Source: Porifericola rhodea (lineage in GTDB: Bacteria; Bacteroidota; Bacteroidia; Cytophagales; Cyclobacteriaceae). From it: 64,000 nt of DNA. The stretch's first letter is position 1. Each line of letters opens with the position of its first letter. Under the pieces are notes generated by a model, which was not told where the DNA came from, ran no database searches, and worked only from the letters and a program-made list of their open reading frames with translations. The position numbers were made by a program, and so were the translations under genes. Positions 8,773 to 16,451 of the stretch are shown one piece after another. The DNA lies in contig NZ_CP119421.1 in NCBI RefSeq assembly GCF_030506305.1, positions 5,100,501 through 5,164,500 of the forward strand, read 5' to 3'.

Positions 8773-10728
8773 ATGAGAACTACCCAACTTTCCTGTTTGC
8801 TGCTCTCTATGCTACTGCTGGCCTGTGACCGCCCGGCAGATATGGCCGAAGAGCCTAACGAGATAGAAACCTACACCATTGAACAGTTTATGAATACTGA
8901 ACAGATTGGTGGCAGCGCATTCTCTCCTGACGAAAGTAAAATCATGTACTCCAGCAAAAAAACCGGTATCTACAATGCGTATGAGCTAGCTGTAGAAGGG
9001 GGCGAGGCACAGCAACTAACCAACTCAGAGAGTGAGTCGGTATTTGCCTACTCCTACTTTCCGGAAGATGAGCGCATACTTTTCTCCAGCGACAAAGGAG
9101 GTAATGAAATCAACCACCTCTTTGTTAAAAATCTGAATGGTGAGATTACCGATCTTACTCCAGACTCTACTGCGAAGGCCATGTTTATGGGATGGGCAGC
9201 AGATGACCAGAGCCTTTTCTATGCCAACAATAGCCGCAACCCGCAAGCATTTGATGTGTACGAGCTAAACATAGACCAGATAGAAGAAGTAGAAAGCAGT
9301 GTGGCAGCTTATCAGCCCAAAATGCTGTTTGAGAATGATGGACGTTTTTACCCAGGCCCTATCTCCGAAGATAAAAAGTATATGTCTCTCACGGAGAGCA
9401 TTACCCGACAGAAGGTAAATATGTACCTCTATAATATGGAGACTGGCGATACCAAAATGCTGAACGATGCGGAAGATCAGGTAGCCTATGCCCCCCAGTA
9501 TTTTAGTAAAGATGGCAGTAAGCTCTACTTTCTCTCTGACAAAAACAGCGAGTTTACCTACCTCAGTAGCTACGATATTGCCAGTGGAGAAATTAATAAG
9601 GTAGAAGAAGCTGAGTGGGATATTATGTATGCTTACCAATCTAAAAACGGAAAATACCGGGTGGTAGGCATTAATAATGACGCACAGACCGAAATTAAAA
9701 TCTACGAAGAAGCCAGCGGCGCACAGATTAGTTTGCCTGAGATGCCTAGTGGAGAGATTACTTCGGTCAATATTTCTGATAGCGAAAAGCTAATGGCCTT
9801 TTATGTCAATAGTTCTACCTCCCCTAACAATTTGTATGTCTACAATTTTGAGACGGAGGAGTACACTCAGCTTACTGATACCATGAATCCTGAAATTGAC
9901 GAGATGGATCTGGTTAATGGTGAAGTGGTACGCTATGCTTCTTTTGATGGTATGGAGATTCCTGCTATACTCTATAAGCCTAAGGTACTACAGGAAGGCG
10001 ATAAGGCACCCGCCATGCTCTGGATACATGGAGGACCCGGGGGGCAGTCTCGCCTCGGATATAATGCCCTGGTGCAGTATTTAGTTAATCATGGCTACAC
10101 CATTTTTGCGGTAAACAATCGCGGTTCGTCCGGTTATGGCAAAACATTTTTTGCTGCTGATGATCAAAAGCACGGAGAAGATGATCTGCAAGACTGTGTA
10201 GAAGGCAAAAACTACCTGGCTTCGCTGGATTATATAGATTCTACCCGCATCGGTATAATGGGGGGCAGCTATGGGGGATACATGACTTTAGCGGCACTGG
10301 CTTTTGAACCTGAAGAATTTGACGTAGGGGTAGATATATTTGGCGTATCCAACTGGTTGCGTACGCTCAAGAGTATTCCACCCTGGTGGGGTGCAGCTCG
10401 TGAGTCTCTTTTCAACGAAATGGGAAATCCAGAAACTGACTCTGCCAAACTTTATAATAAATCGCCTTTATTTTTTGCTGACCAGATTACTAAACCACTT
10501 TTGGTATTGCAGGGAGCAAACGACCCCAGAGTGCTAAAGGTTGAATCAGACGAGATTGTAGAAAAAGTAGAGGCCAATGGCGTAGCAGTAGAGTATGTTG
10601 TTTTTGAAGATGAAGGACACGGCTTTTTAAAGAAAGATAACCAGATAGAAGGCTATCAGGCCATACTTGAATTTCTGGACAAATATTTAAAAGCAGCAGC
10701 GGAAGAAGAAGTTGAGGCTTCGTTATAA
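8773..10728 (+). CDS. S9-family prolyl oligopeptidase-like peptidase, lipoprotein
   Basis: The 651-residue protein carries a lipoprotein signal (lipobox LLAC, Cys18), then a WD40-like beta-propeller (about 40-385) and a C-terminal alpha/beta-hydrolase peptidase domain (about 395-645). The catalytic triad is visible: Ser499 in GGSYGGY, Asp584 in GANDPRV and His616 in EGHGF. The layout matches dipeptidyl aminopeptidase/acylaminoacyl peptidase-type S9 enzymes, which trim peptides admitted through the propeller pore. As a lipoprotein it should act in the periplasm or at the outer membrane. A strong terminator follows. The upstream amidase may act on similar substrates, but no operon can be claimed because a terminator-like hairpin separates them. 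Confidence 0.94.
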   Translation: MRTTQLSCLLLSMLLLACDRPADMAEEPNEIETYTIEQFMNTEQIGGSAFSPDESKIMYSSKKTGIYNAYELAVEGGEAQQLTNSESESVFAYSYFPEDERILFSSDKGGNEINHLFVKNLNGEITDLTPDSTAKAMFMGWAADDQSLFYANNSRNPQAFDVYELNIDQIEEVESSVAAYQPKMLFENDGRFYPGPISEDKKYMSLTESITRQKVNMYLYNMETGDTKMLNDAEDQVAYAPQYFSKDGSKLYFLSDKNSEFTYLSSYDIASGEINKVEEAEWDIMYAYQSKNGKYRVVGINNDAQTEIKIYEEASGAQISLPEMPSGEITSVNISDSEKLMAFYVNSSTSPNNLYVYNFETEEYTQLTDTMNPEIDEMDLVNGEVVRYASFDGMEIPAILYKPKVLQEGDKAPAMLWIHGGPGGQSRLGYNALVQYLVNHGYTIFAVNNRGSSGYGKTFFAADDQKHGEDDLQDCVEGKNYLASLDYIDSTRIGIMGGSYGGYMTLAALAFEPEEFDVGVDIFGVSNWLRTLKSIPPWWGAARESLFNEMGNPETDSAKLYNKSPLFFADQITKPLLVLQGANDPRVLKVESDEIVEKVEANGVAVEYVVFEDEGHGFLKKDNQIEGYQAILEFLDKYLKAAAEEEVEASL

Positions 10729-10749
10729 AATTGGATGCAGATACAAACG

Positions 10750-10782
10750 AACAGGCTACACTCATGTGGCCTGTTTTTTTTA
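10750..10782 (+). terminator. Strong rho-independent terminator after the S9 peptidase
   Basis: Arms 10751-10760 and 10765-10774 (ACAGGCTACA and TGTGGCCTGT) form a 10-base-pair stem with one G-U pair and a four-base loop. It is followed by an uninterrupted run of eight Ts from 10774. Confidence 0.85.
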
Positions 10783-10813
10783 TGGCTAAAGAAGATAACT
10801 TGTAAAGGCGGGT

Positions 10814-11197
10814 TTACAAACGGTCAAGAGCGCGGCAATTAATTATAGCGATGGGCACCACTCTATCCTCCGAGGAGTCTTGCGAATACAGTTGCAGTTT
10901 AAGTTCCTCATCATCATACTCAATCACCTCAAAATAACTCCTGGACTCGCTGAAGCGAATAATACTTTTGCCAGAATTCTTTTCCAGATAAATCCCTGAG
11001 CTGTCGCTATTACTTTTACTATTAAGCAGACGAAAGTCCAGAATGTCATTTGGCTCACTTACTAACCATAAGCTTCCTTCCACTAAACCCTGGCTATCTA
11101 CTATTTTCCATTGCTTGTTTAACATAGACAAAGTCTCCTCTGAACTACAGGAGATAAGGCTAACTATTAAGATAAGGCAGAGTAATACAGCTTTCAT
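10814..11197 (-). CDS. Small hypothetical lipoprotein (127 aa)
   Basis: The protein starts with a clear lipoprotein signal (MKAVLLCLILIVSLISC; lipobox cysteine at residue 17, followed by SSEE). The mature part of about 110 residues is rich in charged and beta-prone residues (MLNKQWKIVDSQGLVEG, YFEVIEYDDEELKLQLYSQD) and looks like a small lipocalin-like or META-type beta-barrel domain, but this is only an impression. It is convergent with the S9 peptidase gene, with the strong terminator between them. The two unmatched Cys residues of the mature part give no clear motif. Function unknown. Confidence 0.8.
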   Translation of the reverse strand: MKAVLLCLILIVSLISCSSEETLSMLNKQWKIVDSQGLVEGSLWLVSEPNDILDFRLLNSKSNSDSSGIYLEKNSGKSIIRFSESRSYFEVIEYDDEELKLQLYSQDSSEDRVVPIAIINCRALDRL

Positions 11198-11700
11198 AGC
11201 GTGAGTTCATGTGAGTATTACCTAAAAGGTATCAAATAATAATAGTGATCGCAATCAGGTTTGACAAATATTAACCTAAGCAACACTTAAAACTATCGCG
11301 ATGGCTCAAATACCACCTCCTTAAAGACTTTTTGTCGGTAGTAAGCTATGCTTTTCTGGAGATGTGGCATTTATGTTTCTTAAGAAATGCCCCTTCAGCC
11401 CGATTATCTTCCTTCTGTAGTGTCAGCAACCTTATTTCCATCTGGTAAGCAGGTTTCTTAACTCAATGAAATGAGCTGACTGTAAGGTTTTGTCATTTCT
11501 GTACTGTCAGAAATAAGGTTGCCGTAAGGTTTTGCCATTTCCGGAAGTAATGATTTGTGCAAGACCAGTCAAACTAATAGATATAACCCTCTTGTTAACA
11601 GTAGTTTAACAAAAAAACTCATGTAATAACCCCTATACACATTTTCATGAATTACATATAATATCTATTCAAATTTACCTATATATTTAATTGTAATTAT
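11198..11700. other. 503-base intergenic region with clustered repeats
   Basis: No credible gene was seen between the two divergent genes. The stretch 11415-11543 contains interleaved direct and inverted repeats (described separately), and 11570-11700 is strongly AT-rich just ahead of the gene at 11701. A 7-base hairpin (GGCATTT / AAATGCC) also occurs near 11365-11393. Confidence 0.6.
11415..11543. repeat. Interleaved inverted and direct repeats
   Basis: GCAACCTTATTTC (11426-11438) and GAAATAAGGTTGC (11510-11522) are perfect 13-base inverted copies. TCTGTAGTGTCAG (ending 11426) and TCTGTACTGTCAG (ending 11510) are direct copies with one mismatch. GTAAGGTTTTGTCATTTCTG (11482-11501) and GTAAGGTTTTGCCATTTCCG (11524-11543) are direct copies with two mismatches. 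The element is non-coding; it may be a decayed small mobile element or an RNA structure. Confidence 0.7.
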
Positions 11701-12348
11701 ATGAAAAGAAAAAATTATGAGTCAATCTCTGAATTGTTTGCTCAGGCAGAGACCTATCTAAAGAACGGGATGGAGCATGAAGAGATTAAGAAGAAGCTAA
11801 GTCAGAAAGGCTACAAGCAAAACATATTTTTAGAGGGTGAGGCACTTCTTACCGAGTGTAAGCTGCTACATCATCAGAAGAACACTATGTATGGAGAAAA
11901 ATCTGAGCTAAGTAGTCTTTACCAGACTCAGGTGGAAGAAGCCCGTAGTACATTTCTGGATCATGTAGCCATAGTAAAACATGTGTATCGCAAGGACCCT
12001 ATTCGCTTGTCTAAGTTTAATGCCACCAAATTCAGTAAGAAGGTAAGTGAGTGGACTCTACAGGCCATTTACTTTTATGATAAGGTAGAGGAACATGCCG
12101 AAGCCTTAGCTCCTCAGGGACTAAGTAGTGAGGAGACAGCTCAGGCCAAAGCGATGATTGCCGCCATCTCCGACCTGAGACACCGACGTATGCAAAAGAA
12201 AGGTGAAGCGGAAGAGGCTACGAGCAGTCGTAATGCTTCTATTAAAGCTCTAAAGGTGTGGATGAGCGATTTTCGCTATGTGGCTCGGATGGCACTCAGA
12301 GATAACCCACAACTGCTGGAAGCTCTGGGAATGGTGGTGAAGGCATAA
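11701..12348 (+). CDS. Hypothetical helical protein (215 aa)
   Basis: I do not recognise a named family. The protein has no signal peptide or membrane segment and is predicted to be mostly alpha-helical, with many Lys, Glu and Ala residues. The region about 75-150 (QVEEARSTFLDHVAIVKHVY and onward) and the region 155-210 look like a four-helix bundle with coiled-coil character. It ends with LRDNPQLLEALGMVVKA. The ATG at 11701 follows directly after an AT-rich stretch with a TATATTTA element at 11682-11689, which is close to the Bacteroidota -7 consensus but would leave almost no leader. It stands alone, flanked by repeats on one side and hairpins on the other, so context gives no clue to function. 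Confidence 0.75.
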   Translation: MKRKNYESISELFAQAETYLKNGMEHEEIKKKLSQKGYKQNIFLEGEALLTECKLLHHQKNTMYGEKSELSSLYQTQVEEARSTFLDHVAIVKHVYRKDPIRLSKFNATKFSKKVSEWTLQAIYFYDKVEEHAEALAPQGLSSEETAQAKAMIAAISDLRHRRMQKKGEAEEATSSRNASIKALKVWMSDFRYVARMALRDNPQLLEALGMVVKA

Positions 12349-12372
12349 TGATTCACCTTCTGTATCATTCGC

Positions 12373-12400
12373 AAAAAAACACCTACAATTTTTGTGTAGG
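12373..12400 (-). terminator. Probable terminator for the metallophosphoesterase gene
   Basis: Read on the minus strand, CCTACA (12400-12395) pairs with TGTAGG (12387-12382) around a seven-base loop. A run of seven Ts (12379-12373) follows. The stem is short (6 base pairs) but the T-tract is strong. Confidence 0.5.
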
Positions 12401-12410
12401 GCATATAGCT

Positions 12411-12484
12411 CAGGCTTTCTATAATGCTAACAGTTGCACAGAAAGCCTGTGGCTTATACCCTGGCAATCAGGGCAGCATTTTTT
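12411..12484. repeat. Two hairpins between convergent genes
   Basis: CAGGCTTTCT (12411-12420) and AGAAAGCCTG (12440-12449) form a perfect 10-base-pair stem with a 19-base loop. Just after it, CCCTG (12459-12463) and CAGGG (12469-12473) form a 5-base-pair stem followed by six Ts (12479-12484), which may terminate the plus-strand gene at 11701-12348. Confidence 0.5.
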
Positions 12485-12538
12485 CTATTTTCCTTACCCA
12501 TCACTGCTTAAGCCAGCCTGAGTGTACAGGCTTTAGTG

Positions 12539-13552
12539 TCAATTTTCTGCCTTTAGGTTAAGCTCGTAATCAGAGATAATAGGACTATACTGGTTCCCAT
12601 AAACCTGAGCAGGGATACCTGCCTCTTCCGGTGAAGGAGGCACCCACTGGCTCTTTACACCTTCTATAAGTAGCTTCTTGCCTGGCTCAATATGCACAGT
12701 GGCAAATAAAGGATCCTGATAGGGAGCAATATGCTCTAACCACTTATACTCGATCAGCTGCTCCTCAGAATACTGCCCTTTTTTAAAATTATCTCCTATC
12801 CATTGGTAAGACATACTGTTGATCTCAAAATAGTCTATCCCATTCTGATGATGATGAAAATCTATATGGTTGTGGCCGTTCAGGCAGCAGATAATCTTTT
12901 CCTTATGTTTCTCCATATGTTTTTGCAGGCTCAGCCGGTTTTTAACGCCCCACTGATAGTGCCACAGGCTCTGATGAGATACTACTATGGTGGGTAGGAC
13001 TGAAGCTGATAGCTCGGAGGCAAACCATTCTATCTGCTCTTCATCTATATAGGTTCTGAGATTGCTATCTACGTAGAAGTTGGCGTGGGCATAGTCTATG
13101 AATTTACCTTCCGTATACAGAAAGTTAGCATCCAGCACAATAAAGCGAATTCCTTTTTCTACAAATGAATAATAGCTCTGAGGCATTTCCCAGAACTCCA
13201 TGATCTCTTTTTTGTCCGACAAATCCATATCATGATTGCCCAGCACATGATATTTATTACCCTTAAACTGCTGCCAGGTATTGAGAAAAGTCTTGCTTTT
13301 GGGCTCTTTGTGGCAGAAGTCTCCCAGTTGGATAATAAAGTCTACTTCTTTGCGCTGCGCCTCCGCAATAAATTTTTCCAGCCGCTGATTAGTATCAGGC
13401 AGCATACCATGATGCGCATCACTCACAATACCAAAACTTAAATCCTCTTGCCTCTTTACCATCGTTTTGTCGGCCAAAGAGATAGCGGTAAATGGCAATA
13501 GTAAAGATGCGGTGGTTGCAGTAGTTTTCTGAAGGAAACTTCTTCTTTCCAT
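12539..13552 (-). CDS. Exported calcineurin-like metallophosphoesterase
   Basis: The 337-residue protein has an N-terminal signal with a twin-arginine-like start (MERRSFLQKT plus a hydrophobic stretch). The metallophosphoesterase motifs are in order: DAHHG (Asp45, His47), GDFCH (Asp78), GNHD (Asn106, His107), a histidine in VVSHQS and the final GHNH pair, giving the di-metal centre of this superfamily. Members hydrolyse phosphomonoesters or phosphodiesters; the substrate cannot be deduced. The export signal suggests a periplasmic or secreted role, such as phosphate release from organic phosphoesters. It stands alone, with a minus-strand terminator at 12373-12400. Confidence 0.92.
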   Translation of the reverse strand: MERRSFLQKTTATTASLLLPFTAISLADKTMVKRQEDLSFGIVSDAHHGMLPDTNQRLEKFIAEAQRKEVDFIIQLGDFCHKEPKSKTFLNTWQQFKGNKYHVLGNHDMDLSDKKEIMEFWEMPQSYYSFVEKGIRFIVLDANFLYTEGKFIDYAHANFYVDSNLRTYIDEEQIEWFASELSASVLPTIVVSHQSLWHYQWGVKNRLSLQKHMEKHKEKIICCLNGHNHIDFHHHQNGIDYFEINSMSYQWIGDNFKKGQYSEEQLIEYKWLEHIAPYQDPLFATVHIEPGKKLLIEGVKSQWVPPSPEEAGIPAQVYGNQYSPIISDYELNLKAEN

Positions 13553-13643
13553 AGCTTAAGAGTTATGCAGCTAAAATAGGGAGGATGCCAGTTAGATAGT
13601 AATAGCAACTTTACTAATTATGGTATATAATTTACCTGAAAGC

Positions 13644-13712
13644 AAAAGACCTGTTCCGAAAAGCCATAAGACAGATAATACTGACCTTATGGCCTGCCCA
13701 CAAGTCTTTTTT
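13644..13712. terminator. Nested inverted repeat, possible bidirectional terminator
   Basis: Inner arms GCCATAAG (13663-13670) and CTTATGGC (13686-13693) are enclosed by outer arms AAAAGAC (13644-13650) and GTCTTTT (13704-13710). T-rich sequence follows on both strands. It lies 67 bases past the stop of the heparinase-like gene (minus strand). Confidence 0.5.
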
Positions 13713-13778
13713 CTATACACAATTGCTATACCTTTACAATGTTCTTCCTGAATATATCAGCGGCATTTTAAATTAATG

Positions 13779-15821
13779 CTACTGTATGTTTAAGTCTGCT
13801 CTGCTGCTGTCCATAAAGGGGATGGTCAGCTGCCACTGCTTCTGGCCTGATTTTACTTCTACCACAACTTCTTTCTCATTCTCACGCAGAACCTGGGCTT
13901 CCAGCGTAGGCAGCTCTTTAGCAGAAGAGGGTTGCAGCAGCCAAACCAGGGTGCTATTACCATCAATATTGGTTCGGTAAGTACTACTGATGTTAGGCTC
14001 ATATAGGTTGTACTCCGGACTATACCACCCCTGTAGTTCGGGGTTCTCCTGCCCTTTTATGAACTCTACCTCAAACGATTGCTGACTAAGAGGTATAACT
14101 GCCAGGTTACCTTTCTCATTTGCCGTTTTGCTAATGTTACCCTCCCGCACTACGGTATTCTCAGGGTGCCAGTGCCATAGCGCTTCTACCTGACGAGCTT
14201 CATCACTAATGATTCTGTCTACTACCAGCCAGAACTCTCCCCTTACATACATCAAAGAGCGTATATGTTGCACTTTGCCCTTGATATCTGAAAAGGGTTC
14301 AGAGGTATGGGAGGCATAGTCAAAGCTATCCGTTATTTTATAAAAACTATCTGCCATAGGCTCTTTTGCGTGTGTTGGTCCGGCTGTTTGTCCCTGACCA
14401 TCTATCAGAAACAGATTATGCCCGGCACTCCCTCTTGCGTAGCTTCTGAATTTGTCCGCTACCTCACCGGTATAGGCAAACCTACCGGCATCTACCAGTA
14501 AGTCTCGTCCGTAGGCTGTAATGGAGAGGTGCAGCTTATCATTATGCTGATGCCCACTCCCCCAGGGGCCGATGTCAAAAAATGACCAGTGAGCATCTTC
14601 TTCAAAACCACTTCTGGAGATCAGGTGCCCAGCCCAGGGAAAGAAGTAGGAAGGCCCCTCTGAAGGTTTACTCCCCAACTTGGCGTTAGAAGCAATATAT
14701 TTCCAGTGTGGATTATTAAATTTTTCAGCTCCTTCTAATATGATTTCTCGGTCGCTGCCTTTGTCTCCATCGTTGTTGAGTATGCGGTAGCCCGTAGGGC
14801 GCATAGCGCTGGCAATGTAGTTGTACATCTGTGCGATCGTATTGGTAAAATAGTCCGGAAGCTCTTTATTTGCCAGATCACATATCTCCTGAAATAGTTC
14901 AAAGTTGAACATAGAGACATTATGGTAGTGTGAGGTAAGCTCTGTCTGCACCCCATCAGGATAGACCTGGTCTTGCATACTTTCACCCATTACCTCAATG
15001 GCATAACTCAACCACTCATCAGTATGCTTGTATTCGGGAAAGTAAGCGGCAACGGTAGCCAGTGCAGATATCTCCATAGTGAGCCAGTTATTAGCGGCAT
15101 GGAAATTTCTGTTGTAATGTGCATGGTCGGGCAGGCTACTCAGAATAAGCAGACGTGAGGCTTCTGAAAGATATTCACTGTCTATCAGACCATAAAAAAT
15201 AATTGTCCATTTTTTGGCGCGGGCAGCTACTTCCAGTCCTCTCCAGATAGACTCATAACTTTTAACTGCCGGGTAAGGCATACTTTTGATGATAAAATCT
15301 CTTAAGAAAAGATCTATATACTCCGCATATTTAGGATTACCCGTTTCCAGGTAGGCATTGTACACAAAGTAAAGCTGAGAGTGCCGATTAGACAACCATG
15401 CCCACTCTCTATCGTTATTAGGTCCTTTATAGTACCAGTCGCGGTGTCCATCATCTCCATAAGGTACCTGACCTCTAACGTTTTGTATGGTAAAAACATT
15501 ATTCAGTATGGTATCAGCTGAGGCAATTATACGATCTGAAGGCTGAGGCAAATCTGCTTTCAGGCGCTCTGCCATAGCGCTAGTCTGGTAATAGTCAAGC
15601 AAGTAAAGTGAGGCAGCTTCTAACTCTCCTTTCTCGTAGGCTCTTTTGACCTTTTCAAGTCCGGGGTAGTCCAGGTTAAAACGATCCAGCGTGTTGCGCA
15701 TCAGTTCGGGATAGGTCTGGCAGAGGTCTTTGGCAGTAATGATCTCTTTCCAGTGTTTCTGGGCATAAGTATGAATCGTAAGTAATACAACAAAGGCAGT
15801 AGTTAGACAAGTTTTAATCAT
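13779..15821 (-). CDS. Heparinase II/III-family polysaccharide lyase
   Basis: The 680-residue protein has a Sec signal peptide (cut near TYA-Q21), an alpha-toroid N-terminal domain of the heparinase II/III superfamily (about 30-340) and a C-terminal beta-sandwich heparinase II/III domain (about 385-640). Recognisable signatures are HAANNWLT (Asn244-245), SHYHN (298-301), WGSGHQHNDK (His424, His426) and LLVDAGRFAYTG (Tyr450). These residues fit the Asn/His/Tyr active site known for PL8, PL12, PL15, PL17 and PL21-type lyases. It would cleave uronic-acid-containing polysaccharides (alginate or glycosaminoglycan-like) by beta-elimination in the periplasm. The family within the superfamily cannot be settled from sequence reading. 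No other polysaccharide-use genes are directly adjacent. Confidence 0.9.
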   Translation of the reverse strand: MIKTCLTTAFVVLLTIHTYAQKHWKEIITAKDLCQTYPELMRNTLDRFNLDYPGLEKVKRAYEKGELEAASLYLLDYYQTSAMAERLKADLPQPSDRIIASADTILNNVFTIQNVRGQVPYGDDGHRDWYYKGPNNDREWAWLSNRHSQLYFVYNAYLETGNPKYAEYIDLFLRDFIIKSMPYPAVKSYESIWRGLEVAARAKKWTIIFYGLIDSEYLSEASRLLILSSLPDHAHYNRNFHAANNWLTMEISALATVAAYFPEYKHTDEWLSYAIEVMGESMQDQVYPDGVQTELTSHYHNVSMFNFELFQEICDLANKELPDYFTNTIAQMYNYIASAMRPTGYRILNNDGDKGSDREIILEGAEKFNNPHWKYIASNAKLGSKPSEGPSYFFPWAGHLISRSGFEEDAHWSFFDIGPWGSGHQHNDKLHLSITAYGRDLLVDAGRFAYTGEVADKFRSYARGSAGHNLFLIDGQGQTAGPTHAKEPMADSFYKITDSFDYASHTSEPFSDIKGKVQHIRSLMYVRGEFWLVVDRIISDEARQVEALWHWHPENTVVREGNISKTANEKGNLAVIPLSQQSFEVEFIKGQENPELQGWYSPEYNLYEPNISSTYRTNIDGNSTLVWLLQPSSAKELPTLEAQVLRENEKEVVVEVKSGQKQWQLTIPFMDSSRADLNIQ

Positions 15822-16055
15822 TAGGTAGGTATGTATTAGTATGAGCTAACTAATCTATAAGAATAAATCTGATCTGCCTAGCAAAAGCAGTCTTTAATAC
15901 CTGTAGAAGGGGTATTTTAGGAAGTAGACACAGTATATGGGCAGTGGAGAGCATGAATACCGGCGGAAATACAAGCTAGAAGCAGAAAAGAAATATAAGC
16001 TTAATTTAAACTGAGGAAGAAGCTAGACAGCAGAGGGAGGGGGGAAGCAGGAAAG

Positions 16056-16451
16056 CTAAGCACTTTCCTGAAATACTTGTTTAAGCTGATCGTAAGTAAT
16101 AGGTTTAATCAGGTAATTACTGGTTAAGTTATAGGAATCCGCTTTTTGCAGGTCTTCTTCTGAGGTAGAACTTGTTAGCAGGTAGATCATAATCTTTTGC
16201 TCTACCGGAATTTTTATAAACTCTTCTAAAAATTGCCATCCATCCCAGACCGGCATATTAAGATCAAGAAGAATAAGTTCGGGTAAGGTCTCCCCTGCCC
16301 CCATGATGGCTTTCATTTTATCATAGGCTTCCTTTCCGTTACTACAGATCATGATGGTTTCTACCATACCAGTCATCAGTACCTGCCTTTTGGTAATGTA
16401 GACATGTGTGGGATCATCGTCTACGATGCAGGCCAGGTTAAATTTTCTCAT
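16056..16451 (-). CDS. Single-domain response regulator (CheY/Rcp1-like)
   Basis: From the ATG at 16451 the protein has 131 residues and is one receiver domain: acidic pocket Asp11-13 (VDDDP), phospho-acceptor Asp63 (LLDLNMP), Thr93/Ser94 and Lys116 (LIKP). A longer reading from 16493 would add 14 residues that overlap the upstream gene further and do not fit the fold. The start overlaps the last 14 bases of the histidine kinase gene, indicating translational coupling. It should take phosphate from that kinase and act by protein-protein contact, as no output domain is present. Confidence 0.92.
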   Translation of the reverse strand: MRKFNLACIVDDDPTHVYITKRQVLMTGMVETIMICSNGKEAYDKMKAIMGAGETLPELILLDLNMPVWDGWQFLEEFIKIPVEQKIMIYLLTSSTSEEDLQKADSYNLTSNYLIKPITYDQLKQVFQESA

